Assembly: GCA_037953745.1 (NCBI GenBank) | Contig: JBAKBP010000207.1 | Location: 62,001-126,000 of the forward strand | DNA length: 64,000 bases | Origin: Lithodes maja | Lineage: Eukaryota > Arthropoda > Malacostraca > Decapoda > Lithodidae | Reading direction: 5' to 3' | Shown: piece by piece, positions 20,763 through 30,863 of the stretch | How the letters are laid out: every line of letters begins with the position of its first letter | How positions within the stretch are numbered: the first letter of the stretch is position 1 | The notes under the pieces: model-generated | What the model was told of the DNA's origin: nothing | The model's database searches: none | Seen by the model: only the letters and a program-made list of their open reading frames with translations | Position numbers and translations under genes: made by a program

Positions 20763-21644
20763 ATGGCAGGGAAAGCACTGGATATTATTCCTTTCAGACC
20801 AGAGGAAACTGACATTGCCACCGATTTAGAGGTTGTCAAGCCAGTGCTTGACATCATATTTAAAGATGAAGTTGCCCCTAAAATACATACTGTAGTCATG
20901 AAGCTAGGGCGGTCTATGGCCCTAGTTTCCAGTTATGTAAAAGAGAACCCCGGAATGACCTGGGAACAGTTTGATACATACACTAAAACTGCCATTAACC
21001 CCGTCTTAGGTACTGTGATAGCCGACCAGCAATTTCACGCCATCACCTACGACGGGGACCTCGACGCCACCATCAGCAAGCTTACCAGGCTGGCTTCCAC
21101 CGCATTCACAACGGCTACAGCTGCAGAGAGGAAGGAGAACGTCCGCCGGACCCTGATGAGGATCCTTCCGCGTGCAGTCCGGGACCACTTTGCCGTCACA
21201 GAACCGGCCAGATATGATACAGACCTCCCTATCATACGCCGTATTCTGGCCCTGCAAAAGTCCCAGGAGCAAGGAAAGATCGCGGGTATCCAACGAGCTC
21301 CCACTAAGCCACAAGGAGCTCATTCCGGACCAACCTACCACCCTAGCCGCAACCAGGACAATCCGGAAGAATGGGCCAGAGTCAGGCCTGGAGACTGGAA
21401 GCCCTGCGGGTCCCAGTGCCCTATTAATGGGTTGAAGAGGTCTTTTGCCGAGTTGCTGGCCAAACGCTCGAGGGTTCCACTGTTCTGGGGACAGATTCCC
21501 TGGCTGAAGCCCTCCAGAAGAGTTGCCACCATCCTAGAAGACGGCACCGCAGGAGCTGAGGATTACGACGAGACAGCTGCAGAGGTTGGTGACCCGGACG
21601 ACCACAGTACAGTTGAGCCGGAAGTCATCAAACCGGGTTTTTAG
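20763..21644 (+). CDS. gag: Gag of LTR element 1 (293 aa)
   Basis: A capsid/nucleocapsid precursor of a Ty3 retrotransposon that would assemble the cytoplasmic particle. It starts at the first ATG after the primer site. The core region around residues 20-170 (EVVKPVLDIIF, TWEQF, DGDLDATISKLT, RILPRAVRDHF, LPIIRRILAL) aligns with the Gag of element 2 (VKPVLDLVY, TWAEF, EGDLDATVNKIA, SILPSAVKDHF, LITIRRILAV). No CCHC zinc knuckle is present; both Gags carry instead a single C-x3-C (KPCGSQC here) near residue 220. It ends in a TAG embedded in a frameshift signal that places the protease in the -1 frame. Confidence 0.88.
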   Translation: MAGKALDIIPFRPEETDIATDLEVVKPVLDIIFKDEVAPKIHTVVMKLGRSMALVSSYVKENPGMTWEQFDTYTKTAINPVLGTVIADQQFHAITYDGDLDATISKLTRLASTAFTTATAAERKENVRRTLMRILPRAVRDHFAVTEPARYDTDLPIIRRILALQKSQEQGKIAGIQRAPTKPQGAHSGPTYHPSRNQDNPEEWARVRPGDWKPCGSQCPINGLKRSFAELLAKRSRVPLFWGQIPWLKPSRRVATILEDGTAGAEDYDETAAEVGDPDDHSTVEPEVIKPGF

Positions 21645-21680
21645 ACCACCCCCGCCCACCAACTTGCAAACTGGCGGGGG
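21635..21680 (+). promoter_or_regulatory. Programmed -1 frameshift signal (gag/pol)
   Basis: The in-phase slippery heptamer G_GGT_TTT (21635-21641) sits directly before the gag TAG. Seven bases later begins a stem of eight perfect pairs, CCCCCGCC (21649-21656) with GGCGGGGG (21673-21680), loop 16. The -1 frame is open from the slip site into the protease frame. Element 2 keeps the same stem sequence at the same distance, which argues strongly for function. Confidence 0.85.
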
Positions 21681-21703
21681 CTCGAGATAGGGGCAGCTAT
21701 GAT

Positions 21704-22657
21704 ATGATAAAGCCTCCCATTTACACCCACCTGACCATCCAGGGAGTCAACTCTCGACTCCTTGTCGACACCGGAGCTTCAAGATCCTGTATTTTTTCCT
21801 CTTACCACCAGAGACATCACAACACTTTTGGACCGATTCAACACTCGTCCACCACCCTCATTGATGCCAACGACAACCTTATTCCTAGTACTGGCATCAC
21901 GGCCCCACTGTATGTGGCCACCCCTCAACCTAACCACGGCCATCACCACGCTTTCATGGTATTTCCCTCCCAAGAAACCACCTACGACGGATACCTGGGA
22001 TTCGACCTTCTCACGGCCCTTCGCACTACTATCCAGTGTGTTGAAAGAAGATTGTTATTTTCCACCAAACCCCCAGGACTCACCACTCCGACGATTGCCA
22101 CACCGCTCCATGACCCTCCTCAAACCTTGAAAGCCATCCGTGTTGCATCGGCCATCACCTTTCAACCCATCACCTTGCTGCCACATCATGAACATTGGGT
22201 ACCCATCCATCCAGCCCTCAACGGAGAACTCATTCACACTCCCTCTCTTCAGAGCCCTTTTGACAGGGATTGTCTCACTGCTCCTGCCATTTTAAAACAA
22301 AATGCAGTAAGAATAGCCAACATCTCCGACCACCCTATCACCCTACCCAGGGGTCTCACCATCGGAGAACTAGAGACTTATGATGACCAGCCTTCAACCG
22401 ACACCACCACCTCCATTCCTGCATCAACTCCATCACTCCCAGACGTTCCTACTCACCTCACCCCTCAACAAAAGGACGATCTGTGCCAGTTAATGGCCGA
22501 ATACCAGGACATCTTTGCCACCAACTCCCAAGATGTAGGCCACACCCATGTCCTAGAACACCACATTCACACTGTTGGACCCCAGTCAGACAGGCTATAC
22601 GAAGAAAGAACCCCCTTCAGCGCCAAGAAGAACAGAAGCAAGTTGCAGAGATGTTAG
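21704..22657 (+). CDS. pol: Pol part 1: aspartic protease and linker (frameshifted end)
   Basis: The retroviral-type aspartic protease motif LLVDTGASRSC lies at about residues 19-29 from the first Met; the true N-terminus is probably reached from Gag by frameshifting, since the frame is open upstream. The remaining residues form the protease-RT linker, ending in DDLCQLMAEYQDIFA, a segment usual just before Ty3 RT. The frame then breaks near 22598-22625, where the RT continues one base behind; a missing base in an A-rich run is the simplest cause. The last 10-15 codons of this frame are therefore not native. Confidence 0.85.
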   Translation: MIKPPIYTHLTIQGVNSRLLVDTGASRSCIFSSYHQRHHNTFGPIQHSSTTLIDANDNLIPSTGITAPLYVATPQPNHGHHHAFMVFPSQETTYDGYLGFDLLTALRTTIQCVERRLLFSTKPPGLTTPTIATPLHDPPQTLKAIRVASAITFQPITLLPHHEHWVPIHPALNGELIHTPSLQSPFDRDCLTAPAILKQNAVRIANISDHPITLPRGLTIGELETYDDQPSTDTTTSIPASTPSLPDVPTHLTPQQKDDLCQLMAEYQDIFATNSQDVGHTHVLEHHIHTVGPQSDRLYEERTPFSAKKNRSKLQRC

Positions 22658-23867
22658 AAGCTGGCATCGTCAACCCCTCAACTAGCCCTTGGTCCTCTCC
22701 AGTGGTACTGGTCAAGAAGAAGGATGGGTCATCTCGATTCTGCATCGCTTACCGACAACTCAACGATGTCACCATCAAAGATGCCACCCCACTACCACGC
22801 ATCGACGACTCCCTAGACTCCCTCTTAGGGGCCAGATGGTTCTCCACACTGGACCTGCAATCCGGATACTGGCAGGTCCCCGTCGCCCCCACCGACCAAG
22901 AAAAAACAGCTTTCTCCACCAGCCAAGGGAAGCTTTACGAGTTCTCAGTGCTGCCATTCGGATTATGTAACGGTCCCGCCACCTTCTCCCGACTGATGGA
23001 ATCCGTACTTCAGGGATTAACTTGGGAAACATGTCTGGCGTACTTGGACGACATCATAGTATTTGGTCGTACCTGGGCAAAACACCTCCAACGCCTCCGC
23101 CAAGTTTTCCAGAGGATCCGACAAGCCGGATTAAAGCTGAAGCCTACTAAATGCACCATGGCTCGACATCAGGTCCAATTCTTAGGACATCTGGTGTCAG
23201 AAGAAGGACTTGCACCTGACCCCAAGAAACTCCAAGCCATCCAGGAGATCCAACCCCCGAAGTCAGTAAAAGGAGTAAGAGCTTTCCTAGGCCTTGCCTC
23301 CTACTATCGGAGGTTTGTGAAGAATTTCACCACCATTGCCAGACCTCTACACGACTTAACTAGGAAGGAAGAACCTTTTGTGTGGACCCCCGACCGTCTC
23401 CAAGCCTTCACCTCCCTCAAGGACCTACTCGTGTCTTCCCCTGTCGTCTCTTTTCCGGACTACCAACTACCCTTTAGACTCTACACCGACGTGTCCCTTC
23501 TTGGCGTCGGTGCAGTCCTCTCCCAAAATCGAGAAGGACGAGAGCACATCATTGCTTGTGCCAGCCGGACCTTAACCCCGGCAAAAGCCAACTACCCGGT
23601 AACTAAAAGAGAATGCTTAGGCATCGTTTGGGCCCTCCAACACTTCCGGGCCTACCTAGCTGGCGTCAAGATCACCATCATCACTGACCACCAAGCCTTA
23701 CAATGGCTCAGGAAATCTGACTCTAAGAATGCCCTAACAGTCCGTTGGCGAGAATCACTTGAGGAGTTTGATTTTGAGATTTCCTACAGGCCGGGAAAAC
23801 TCCATACCAATGCAGACACCTTATCCCGGCTCCCACTGGCACCAGAACAACTCAACGCCATCCAAGA
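22600..23867 (+). CDS. pol: Pol part 2: reverse transcriptase and RNase H
   Basis: Ty3 RT with SPWSSPVVLVKKKDGS, a DLQSGYWQV box, FGLCNGPATF and the catalytic YLDD at 23041-23052. RNase H follows with its first Asp in LYTDVSLLGVGAV (near 23488), ECLGIVWAL, TDHQALQWL and a final HTNADTLSR. Most families have TDAS where this has TDVS. The frame is cut at 23868 by a tRNA-derived SINE, so integrase is no longer joined to RT. The motifs themselves are intact. Confidence 0.9.
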
Positions 23868-24421
23868 GGTGTGGTGGAGTGGTCTTGCCACTGGCCTGGT
23901 AATCCAAAGGTCCCGGGTTCAAATCCCGATGTATCAATGGGAAGATATTATTGGGATGGAATTTGTGCTGTACCTAGTATCAGTGCATTACCACAAAGCC
24001 CACCGAAACGTCAATAAAATACCCTCATTGTTCCCTGATTAAATAGCACTGTATGAATATTCCCATATTCAAAATATGCTATAGGGGTGCAATGCCTGGT
24101 GAGTTATCTGCTCAACAGGTGGCGTTGTGTGTGTGTAAGTGTGAGAGTCCGAGTGTAGAGGGTGAGACAGTGAAGCACGGGAACGAGATGGCTTCAGAGA
24201 TGGGGTCGTTTCGGGCCATGAGTGAGCACCGTGCCTCATGTGAAGGCAAGATGGCAGGTGCTCGTTGTACTCTACGTGCTTCACATGTCTCACTCCCTAG
24301 ACTGGAACAAGACCTCACGGGCTTCACTGTTCATTGTAAAGCGGTGAATGTTAAGGCTCTCAGCCTATGCCCGAGAGGAAGTAAGTTGGAATATAGAAAA
24401 AAAAAAAAAAAAAAAAAAAGA
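23868..24421 (+). mobile_element. tRNA-derived SINE with poly(A), inserted in pol
   Basis: Starts with an RNA polymerase III A-box (GTGGTGGAGTGGTC) and B-box (GGGTTCAAATCCC, about 23926), has a 450-bp body of unknown origin and ends in a pure A run (about 24398-24419). Pol coding resumes directly after it. A target duplication cannot be defined because AAGA at the junction merges with the tail. Confidence 0.85.
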
Positions 24422-24429
24422 ACCTCGAC

Positions 24430-26942
24430 CACCACCTACTACCACTCCCCCTCTCATCCAGGCCTACCTCCGGAACGACAAACCAACTTGGATCTCCACC
24501 CGACTTTTTGGCCTCTTACAAAGAAGGGGTGACGCCCTCTTTACCCCAGAAGGCCAGATCGTACTAGGGCCTGAGGATGCTGAACAAATGATGTCTTCCT
24601 TGCACACCAACAACGGGATCCATCTAGGCCAAAAGAAGTTGGTGAACACGTTCAAAGACATCTACTGGACTCCTCGTCCCTACACCACGGCCAAGAAAAT
24701 CACTGAAGCTTGCCGTGCCTGCACCCTGGGAAAAGACCAAACACGCACCCCAGGACTTTCCGGCAAACTCATCGCTTCTAAACCCTGGCAACTTTTGGCA
24801 GTGGACGTCATGGGACCTCTACAAAACGACAGGGGATACCGCTACATCATCACCTTCGTGGACACGTACTCAAAATACGTGATCCCTGCCAGAGAACACA
24901 CTGCTATGGCCGTCACCGAGGCATTATTACAACATGTCTTTCCCTATTTTGGATTGCCACAGGCAATCCACTCCGACAATGCCCCTGAATTCACCGGACA
25001 AATTTGGACGCAGATCTCCGAAATGTTTGGATTTCACATCAGCCACTCTTCACCCTACTGGCCAAAAGGAAACTCCATCTGCGAGCGATCTCATAGAACC
25101 ATCACCAATCAAATCCGGACACGCCTCCAACAGATGAACTCATCGGACTGGACCAGTCAAATTCGCATCATACAATGGGGAATAAACACCTGCCCCAGAG
25201 ACAACGGGATCACCCCTCATGAGATGGTTTTTGGGAGCCCACCTCTCCTCATACCACTACGTCACCTAGCTGCCCCTACTGAGGCCTCACCAGGTCTAAA
25301 TACCAACCTCGTCCACCTCAGGAACCGCCTACGTCAGCTCCAGTTTACCCAAGATCTCCAGCCTGATGAAGCTCCCAAGAACAACCCTCACCAAGTAGGC
25401 GACCTAGTCATGGTCGCCATCTTACCTGTACCCTCCAAACTGAAGCCACGGTACAAGGGTCCATTTGAGGTCCTTAGGATCCCAAACTGTTTCCAGGTCA
25501 TAATTAACTATCATGGGGAATCTCGCACTTATAGGAATAGGTTTGTCAGAAGGTTTCAACCTATTAATAAGAATATTACTGTTGTAGCTGAGCCTGATCA
25601 GGATGTTGACTGTACCCCTGTTTCAAATCTTCACCCTCAAACTTCCTGTCTTTCCGGACCTGTCCCTCTCCCTCCACCTCTTTCCACTCCCCCTCTCAAT
25701 TCTCCTTTGCCTGCCCTTCACTCTCCTGTACTGCAACCTCCTGTGACCCTTCCCACTCGCCTCACCCAGTTCACCCCTTCTCACCTTCCTAAACATCGAC
25801 CTCCTCCTGTTCTCTCTACTCAAACCCAAACTTCCCCCTCTTCTCTTTCACCTCCTGTCACCTTCACCCCTTCCCGCATTCCTAAGCCCAAATCTTCTCA
25901 CATCTCCTCTCTTTCTCCCTCTCCTCTCGTTTCACCTCCGCAACCTCCTTCTCAACCATCGCCTTTAATTAACCTTGCCACGTCTAGTCTTCCCCCCTCG
26001 CCACCACAACTCACCAACATACCCCCCACTTTGCCTATCACCCCCAGCTTCCGTCCTAAAAACCCCTCACCTACTCCTCCTATCTCTAAAACCCTACCTT
26101 CTTCTCCTCAATCTATTTCCCCTCCTTCTCAACTTCCCAGGCGAAAAACAATATCCAAATTTCGCTCAATGTCACCTCTAACTCCATCTCCCCAATTTCC
26201 CAGACTGCCTTCTCATACCCGCTGTGGAAGACCTGTGAAGCCACCCACCAGATGGGAACCAGCCCTGTCCCAGCCTAAAGTGAGAAAGGTTAAGGATCAA
26301 GCGTCTTCAAGCTCCTCCCCCCAGCCTGGTACTTCGGCGTCCACACAACCTCATGACCTGGGCCAAGCCAGGCTCTCTGTCATCACTCTCCAACCACCTC
26401 CAGCCACGACAACGCCCTCGCTGACGACCACCACCAAGATGCGGATTGACATGATAACCCTGGCGCGGAAGGACTCCACCAAAGTAATCAAGTCACCTCA
26501 CCAACTCCTGGACCATTTGAGGTACTGTGACTCCTCTTCTCTCCTCACCCTCACCGGAGACAAGATGGCCACCCCTAACAACCAGGGAGTCATTTATTAC
26601 CACTTCCTCCAGCACCTGACCCCTGTCTACGAAGATAATACTTCAAGACATTACCATCTCCAGTCCCGGGGTCGGGACTTTTCTCTACCAGACGGTAGTG
26701 AGATGCGGTCTCAGGATGATAAGACCGCATCTCTAGCTGCCACTAAACCTGCAGCCAACCCTACTTCTGCACATGCCATTTCTCATCCACTTCCTCTCCC
26801 ACCAGGAAGTGATCACCCCCATCTTATAACAGAATCTGCCCGGGGGCATCTAGCTACAAGGTACAGCCAGAGTCCAGGCGCACCACCCCCAGAGCTACAA
26901 GGACATAACCACCACGCGCCAACACCACCCCAGCGCCTTTGA
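24430..26942 (+). CDS. pol: Pol part 3: integrase plus Pro/Ser/Thr-rich extension and C-terminal module
   Basis: Integrase has an HHCC zinc domain (LHTNNGIHLG..ACRACT), a DD35E core (AVDVMG near 24800, SDNAPEF near 24974, ICERSH near 25083) and a GPY/F-type C-terminal domain (RYKGPFEVLRI) near 25450. It continues for more than 450 residues: about 280 residues of low-complexity Pro/Ser/Thr, then TRCGRPVKPPTRWEP, then a small folded-looking segment that aligns without gaps with the end of element 2 Pol. The frame crosses the 3' LTR boundary at 26699 and stops 80 codons inside the LTR. The native protein would be fused to RT; the upstream frame before 24430 belongs to the SINE. Confidence 0.88.
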
Positions 26943-28557
26943 TCCTCTCAAGCCGGGCGCCTTAAGTAGGGGCAAGAAGATTGCCTTATACTCACCCAGC
27001 CTGGACATCAGTAACTAAGCTTGCCATTTGGTATTCTTTAGTTCAGGGTAAGAACAGCCAGAGATAGCTGGTGTTCAACTTGTCAGTTGTGTGCTGTGAT
27101 CGAAGATCTACCAGGTCGGGTTCCCCCCATCAGGAAGAGGACTAGCTTGGGCAACCCACTTTGGGCTCCCCCTTTCTGGCCTTCGATGCGGTGCACAAAC
27201 CAAGTACCAAAGGATTCCTACCTTGTTTTGTTCAAGGGATTATGAGGATAGTGTAGTAACTTTAGATCTACCAGATTAAAATGTAAAACTTGCAAACTAA
27301 ACAAACCAAAATTGGGACAAGGATCCCAAAGATCTAAGAGGACTAATTTTGGGCAACCCACTTTGGGCTCCCCTTTCTGGATTCTCTTTTTACTACATGG
27401 TTCTGATAGTTCCACGAACTAGCAAGGAAGGAAGACACTTACCCTGACCCCCCTTAGACTACCTATAATGTCACTATCTAGACTGCTTGCAACTCTAGGT
27501 AGATCATTATGCTAGTCACCCTAACCCCCCAAACCTTGTAGCAGAACTCCAGCATATCCTTTGGGGATCACTGCACTGTGGGAGTGCAAGAGGAACCCGG
27601 TTGTCCCGTGGTAGGCGCCAAGGTCTAAGGAATCATCTTGTGACTCACCCTGGACCAGTAGCTGGAGTCATCACGCCCAGCCGCCCCCCCCTGGACCAAC
27701 TTCCGGAGTCATCATGCCCAGCCGCCCTCCGGACTACTGGATCCTTCCTCGATATCTACGGGCCCTCCTCTTCACTACAGCTCTCCTTTAAGTGCTTTTG
27801 TATAGTTTATGGGTATAGAGTTGACTCAGGGTTGTGGTAGAAGTTATCTTCAGGGGTTCTCATTAACATTACGTCTTGCGAGAGGTCTTTCTTCTCCCTA
27901 CTTAAATTGACGTTAATTAGCCCACTTGCCGGGACACATTATACATACCTATCAGGAGATCCTTATATACGCACCTTCCCGGGTTATTGGTCTCCCATAG
28001 CCTGACAGAGGGGGCGTGCCTATATAAGACCCATAGCATCAAACACAAACACATATTTACACGTCATCTAGTTCCTTTGTATAACTTCTAGCCTAATTCA
28101 TTTAACATTCTGTCAGGTTCATAACTCGAATAGATTTCACTCTATCTCAGCTCCCGACGATTGTTGCCTCAGCCTTCAGCACCTTGCTAGTACACAATTA
28201 GAGTTAAGGATTAATCTTTGCCAGGTGAGATCTAGCACACCTATAGTATTAATATCATTTGTGAACCTTTCCGAGCCCACTTCATTGTTGATGACCACTT
28301 GGCCATTATTGCTTTAGAGTCAGTTAACGTCACTATAGGCCGGGGACATCATTGCATGATCCAGACGGCATTTGCCATTACTGCACTCTTGTCTTTTGTT
28401 GAGATCCTCTCTGAGATCTATTTGGGTAGGAGGTGTACCTCCACCATTTTGGATACCTTATAATTGTATCCTAGGAGTATTATTATTACCTTGAGTCCGG
28501 ACCCATTGTCCGACTCCTATTGCTTACTTGATAACCTGATTATTGTATGTCTTAATT

Positions 28558-30554
28558 TTTTTTTTTTTTTTTTTTTGATTGAGGGAGGCAAAAGGCATAA
28601 CTGCCTATAGCGAGTGCCTCCCCCATAGTTGAAAGAGTGACAGGGCCAAAATCAAGGGACGTTCGAGCCAAAATGCCTGGACACACAGAGTTTAAAGCAA
28701 TTTAAGTCATAGGAAGAGGGAAAGACTGATTCTGGGAGAGAGTTCCAGAGCTCAGCTGTTGAGTAGAAGAAAGTTTGAGAGTAACGTTTCACTCTTGGGT
28801 TGGAGAGTTGCACAGAGTAGGGGTGGGATTGAGTTGCAAGACGGGTACCACGTGCCCTACGTAAAGGAGGTGGTATGCACTGGGATAGCTCTGAGGAACA
28901 CTGATTATTATAGTAGCGATAGAATAGCGAGAGAGATGCAACATTGCGGCGGAGAGAGAGAGATTGCAGAGAGTTGGTGAGTGGACGGGAGTTAATGATA
29001 CGAAAGGCCTTCCTTTCAACTTTGTCTAGGAGAGCGGTGTGAGAGGAACCTCCCCACACATGTGAACAATACTCAATACAAGGGCGCACTATGCCCCTGT
29101 ACAGAGCAAGAAGCTGTGCAGGGGAAAAGAACCCCCTAAGGCGGTTGAGCACACCCAGCTTCTGGGAGGCTGCCTTAGCAAGACTGGTAATATGGTCCTT
29201 CAAAATGAGAGCAGAAGAAAAAGAGACACCAAGAATATTGAGAGAAGATGAAGGGTTGATTTTTGTATTGTTGAAGAATAAGGGATAGTCCGCTGGGAGA
29301 TCCTGACGGGTAGATAGATGGAGAAATTGGGTTTTGGAAGCATTAAAGTTAACAAGGTTTTCTCTGCCCCAATTGGAAATAGTATTTAGATCAGAATTTA
29401 AGAGTTCTATGGCTTCATTACGTTTGTCGTTGAGGGATTGCTGGCTGGGGCGTTCTGAAAAACTAATGGAGTAGTGTAAGGTTGAGTCGTCTGCGTACGA
29501 ATGGATGGGAATTAAGGTACAGTTAAGGAGATCATTTATAAAAATTAGAAAGAGAATAGGAGATAGGACAGAGCCCTGAGGAACACCGGAGTTTATAGGG
29601 TGAGGAAGTGAACAATGGCCGTCCACAACCGCGGCTATGGAACGGCCGGAAAGGAAATTAGAGACAAAGGCACAGATGGAGGGATAGAAACCGAAGGAGG
29701 GTAGTTTAGAAATTAAAGATTTATGCCAGACTCTATCGAAGGCTTTCGATATGTCTAGTGCAATAGAAAAAGTCTCACCGAAGTCCCGAAAGGAGGATGA
29801 CCAAGAGTTAGTAAGATATGAAAGAAGATCACCAGTAGAGCGACCCTTAAGGAAGCCATACTGGCGATCTGAGAGCAGATTATGAGAAGAGAAATGCTTA
29901 AGAAATTTGGAAGCAAGAATAGTTTCAAAAACTTTAGAAAGACAAGAGAAAAGAGCAATTGGACGATAGTTGGAGGGTTGAGAGCGGTCACCCTTCTTTG
30001 GGACAGGTTGAATGTGAGCAAACTTCCAGCATGAAGGGAAGACGTTAGAGGATAGACAGAGACGAAAGAGTTTGCCTAGGCAGGGAGTCGGCACGGAAGC
30101 ACAGTTTTTGAGAACAACAGGAGGAACACCGTCCGGACCGTACGCCTTATTAGTGTTAAGCCCAGAGAGGGTAGAAAGTACATCTTTAGAAGAGATTAGG
30201 ATATTAGGCATAAGTAAGAGAGAGGAGGGCGGAGAGGGAGGAATAGCACCGGAATCATCCAAGGTGGAGTTTCTAGCAAAAGTTTGAGCGAAGAGTTTAG
30301 CTTTGTCAGAGGAAGAAGTGATGGTTGTGCCATCAGAGTGGGAAAGGGGAGGGAAAGACGAGGAAGAGAAATTGTTGGAGAGGTTTTTGGCTAGATGCCA
30401 GAAAGCTTGGGAAGAGCTAGAGTTGGATAGTTCAGTGCATTTATTATTGATGAAAGAGTGTTTGGCAAGTCGAAGAACAGATTTGGCTTGATTCCGGGCA
30501 GAAACATATGAAGAATGAGAGTCTTGAGTTTTAAGGCGTCGGTACCGTTTGAAT
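28558..30554 (-). mobile_element. 5'-truncated non-LTR retrotransposon (LINE copy 1)
   Basis: Begins with its poly(A) tail (T run to 28576) and is almost identical to the LINE at 56167-58384. It is inserted in the 3' LTR of element 1. By comparison with the 5' LTR, the insertion removed about 6 bp (ATTCTT) of the target and left no duplication. No endonuclease domain remains because of 5' truncation. Confidence 0.9.
28652..30550 (-). CDS. LINE reverse transcriptase (5'-truncated), copy 1
   Basis: About 630 residues of Jockey/CR1-group RT. The visible order is NKAYGPDGVPP, FKPIPKKG-type PVPKKGDRSQPSNYRPIAL, YGFLKGRSTGDLL, the first catalytic Asp in IALDISKAFDRVWH, GVPQGSVLSPILF, the catalytic SYADDSTLHY box, then the thumb and the C-terminal WNSLPESVFPSSYDLNCFK. 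The frame is intact through the stop, but the N-terminal endonuclease is absent, and the codons upstream of 30550 come from the LTR. The exact clade is uncertain. Confidence 0.85.
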   Translation of the reverse strand, partial: KRYRRLKTQDSHSSYVSARNQAKSVLRLAKHSFINNKCTELSNSSSSQAFWHLAKNLSNNFSSSSFPPLSHSDGTTITSSSDKAKLFAQTFARNSTLDDSGAIPPSPPSSLLLMPNILISSKDVLSTLSGLNTNKAYGPDGVPPVVLKNCASVPTPCLGKLFRLCLSSNVFPSCWKFAHIQPVPKKGDRSQPSNYRPIALFSCLSKVFETILASKFLKHFSSHNLLSDRQYGFLKGRSTGDLLSYLTNSWSSSFRDFGETFSIALDISKAFDRVWHKSLISKLPSFGFYPSICAFVSNFLSGRSIAAVVDGHCSLPHPINSGVPQGSVLSPILFLIFINDLLNCTLIPIHSYADDSTLHYSISFSERPSQQSLNDKRNEAIELLNSDLNTISNWGRENLVNFNASKTQFLHLSTRQDLPADYPLFFNNTKINPSSSLNILGVSFSSALILKDHITSLAKAASQKLGVLNRLRGFFSPAQLLALYRGIVRPCIEYCSHVWGGSSHTALLDKVERKAFRIINSRPLTNSLQSLSLRRNVASLSLFYRYYNNQCSSELSQCIPPPLRRARGTRLATQSHPYSVQLSNPRVKRYSQTFFYSTAELWNSLPESVFPSSYDLNCFKLCVSRHFGSNVP

Positions 30555-30783
30555 ATTGTTGTTGATGATCTCCAGGTTACAGGTATAAAATATATGTCTT
30601 GCTCCTCCATGAACCAGGTGTTAAACTGAATAAAACCCATGTTAACTTGTTACCTGTGTGCTTATTATCCTGCCGTGTTGTCTCTTTATTTAAAGCTTAA
30701 GGTATACCTATCCAATTAGAGAGCTGCTCATTGTACAAAGAATATCTCGCGTTCCAATTTGGACCGGGCATAACAATATTATA

Positions 30784-30815
30784 TTAGGGTTAGGTTAGGT
30801 TAGGTTAGGTTAGGT
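30784..30815 (+). repeat. Interstitial telomere-like (TTAGG)n
   Basis: Six TTAGG units, the canonical arthropod telomere repeat, lie eight bases beyond the LTR element and are followed by degenerate TTAATCTAATC. Confidence 0.85.
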
Positions 30816-30863
30816 TAATCTAATCTAATATAATATTTGTACATTTTGGAAGTGTGCATGGCC

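Larger units (their letters stand above)
18621..30775 (+). mobile_element. LTR retrotransposon 1 (Ty3/Gypsy), full length, TSD ATATT
   Basis: A complete Ty3-type element: 5' LTR 18621-20667, primer site 20669-20682, gag, -1 frameshift signal, PR-RT-RNase H, integrase with a long C-terminal extension, 3' LTR 26699-30775. Both LTRs start TGAGATGCGG and end GGGCATAACA. The 5-bp ATATT occurs directly before (18616-18620) and after (30776-30780), although the local sequence is itself ATATT-rich. Later damage: one frameshift at the PR/RT boundary, a SINE in pol (about 23868-24421) and a LINE in the 3' LTR (28558-30554). The two LTRs differ at only a few sites apart from a 39-bp tandem duplication at about 27687-27725, so the insertion is recent. 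Confidence 0.93.
26699..30775 (+). repeat. 3' LTR of element 1, interrupted by a LINE
   Basis: Matches 18621-20667 with an added 39-bp tandem duplication near 27687-27725 and the LINE at 28558-30554. No clear polypurine tract precedes it, unlike element 2; the bases before 26699 are CCAGACGGTAG. Confidence 0.92.
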
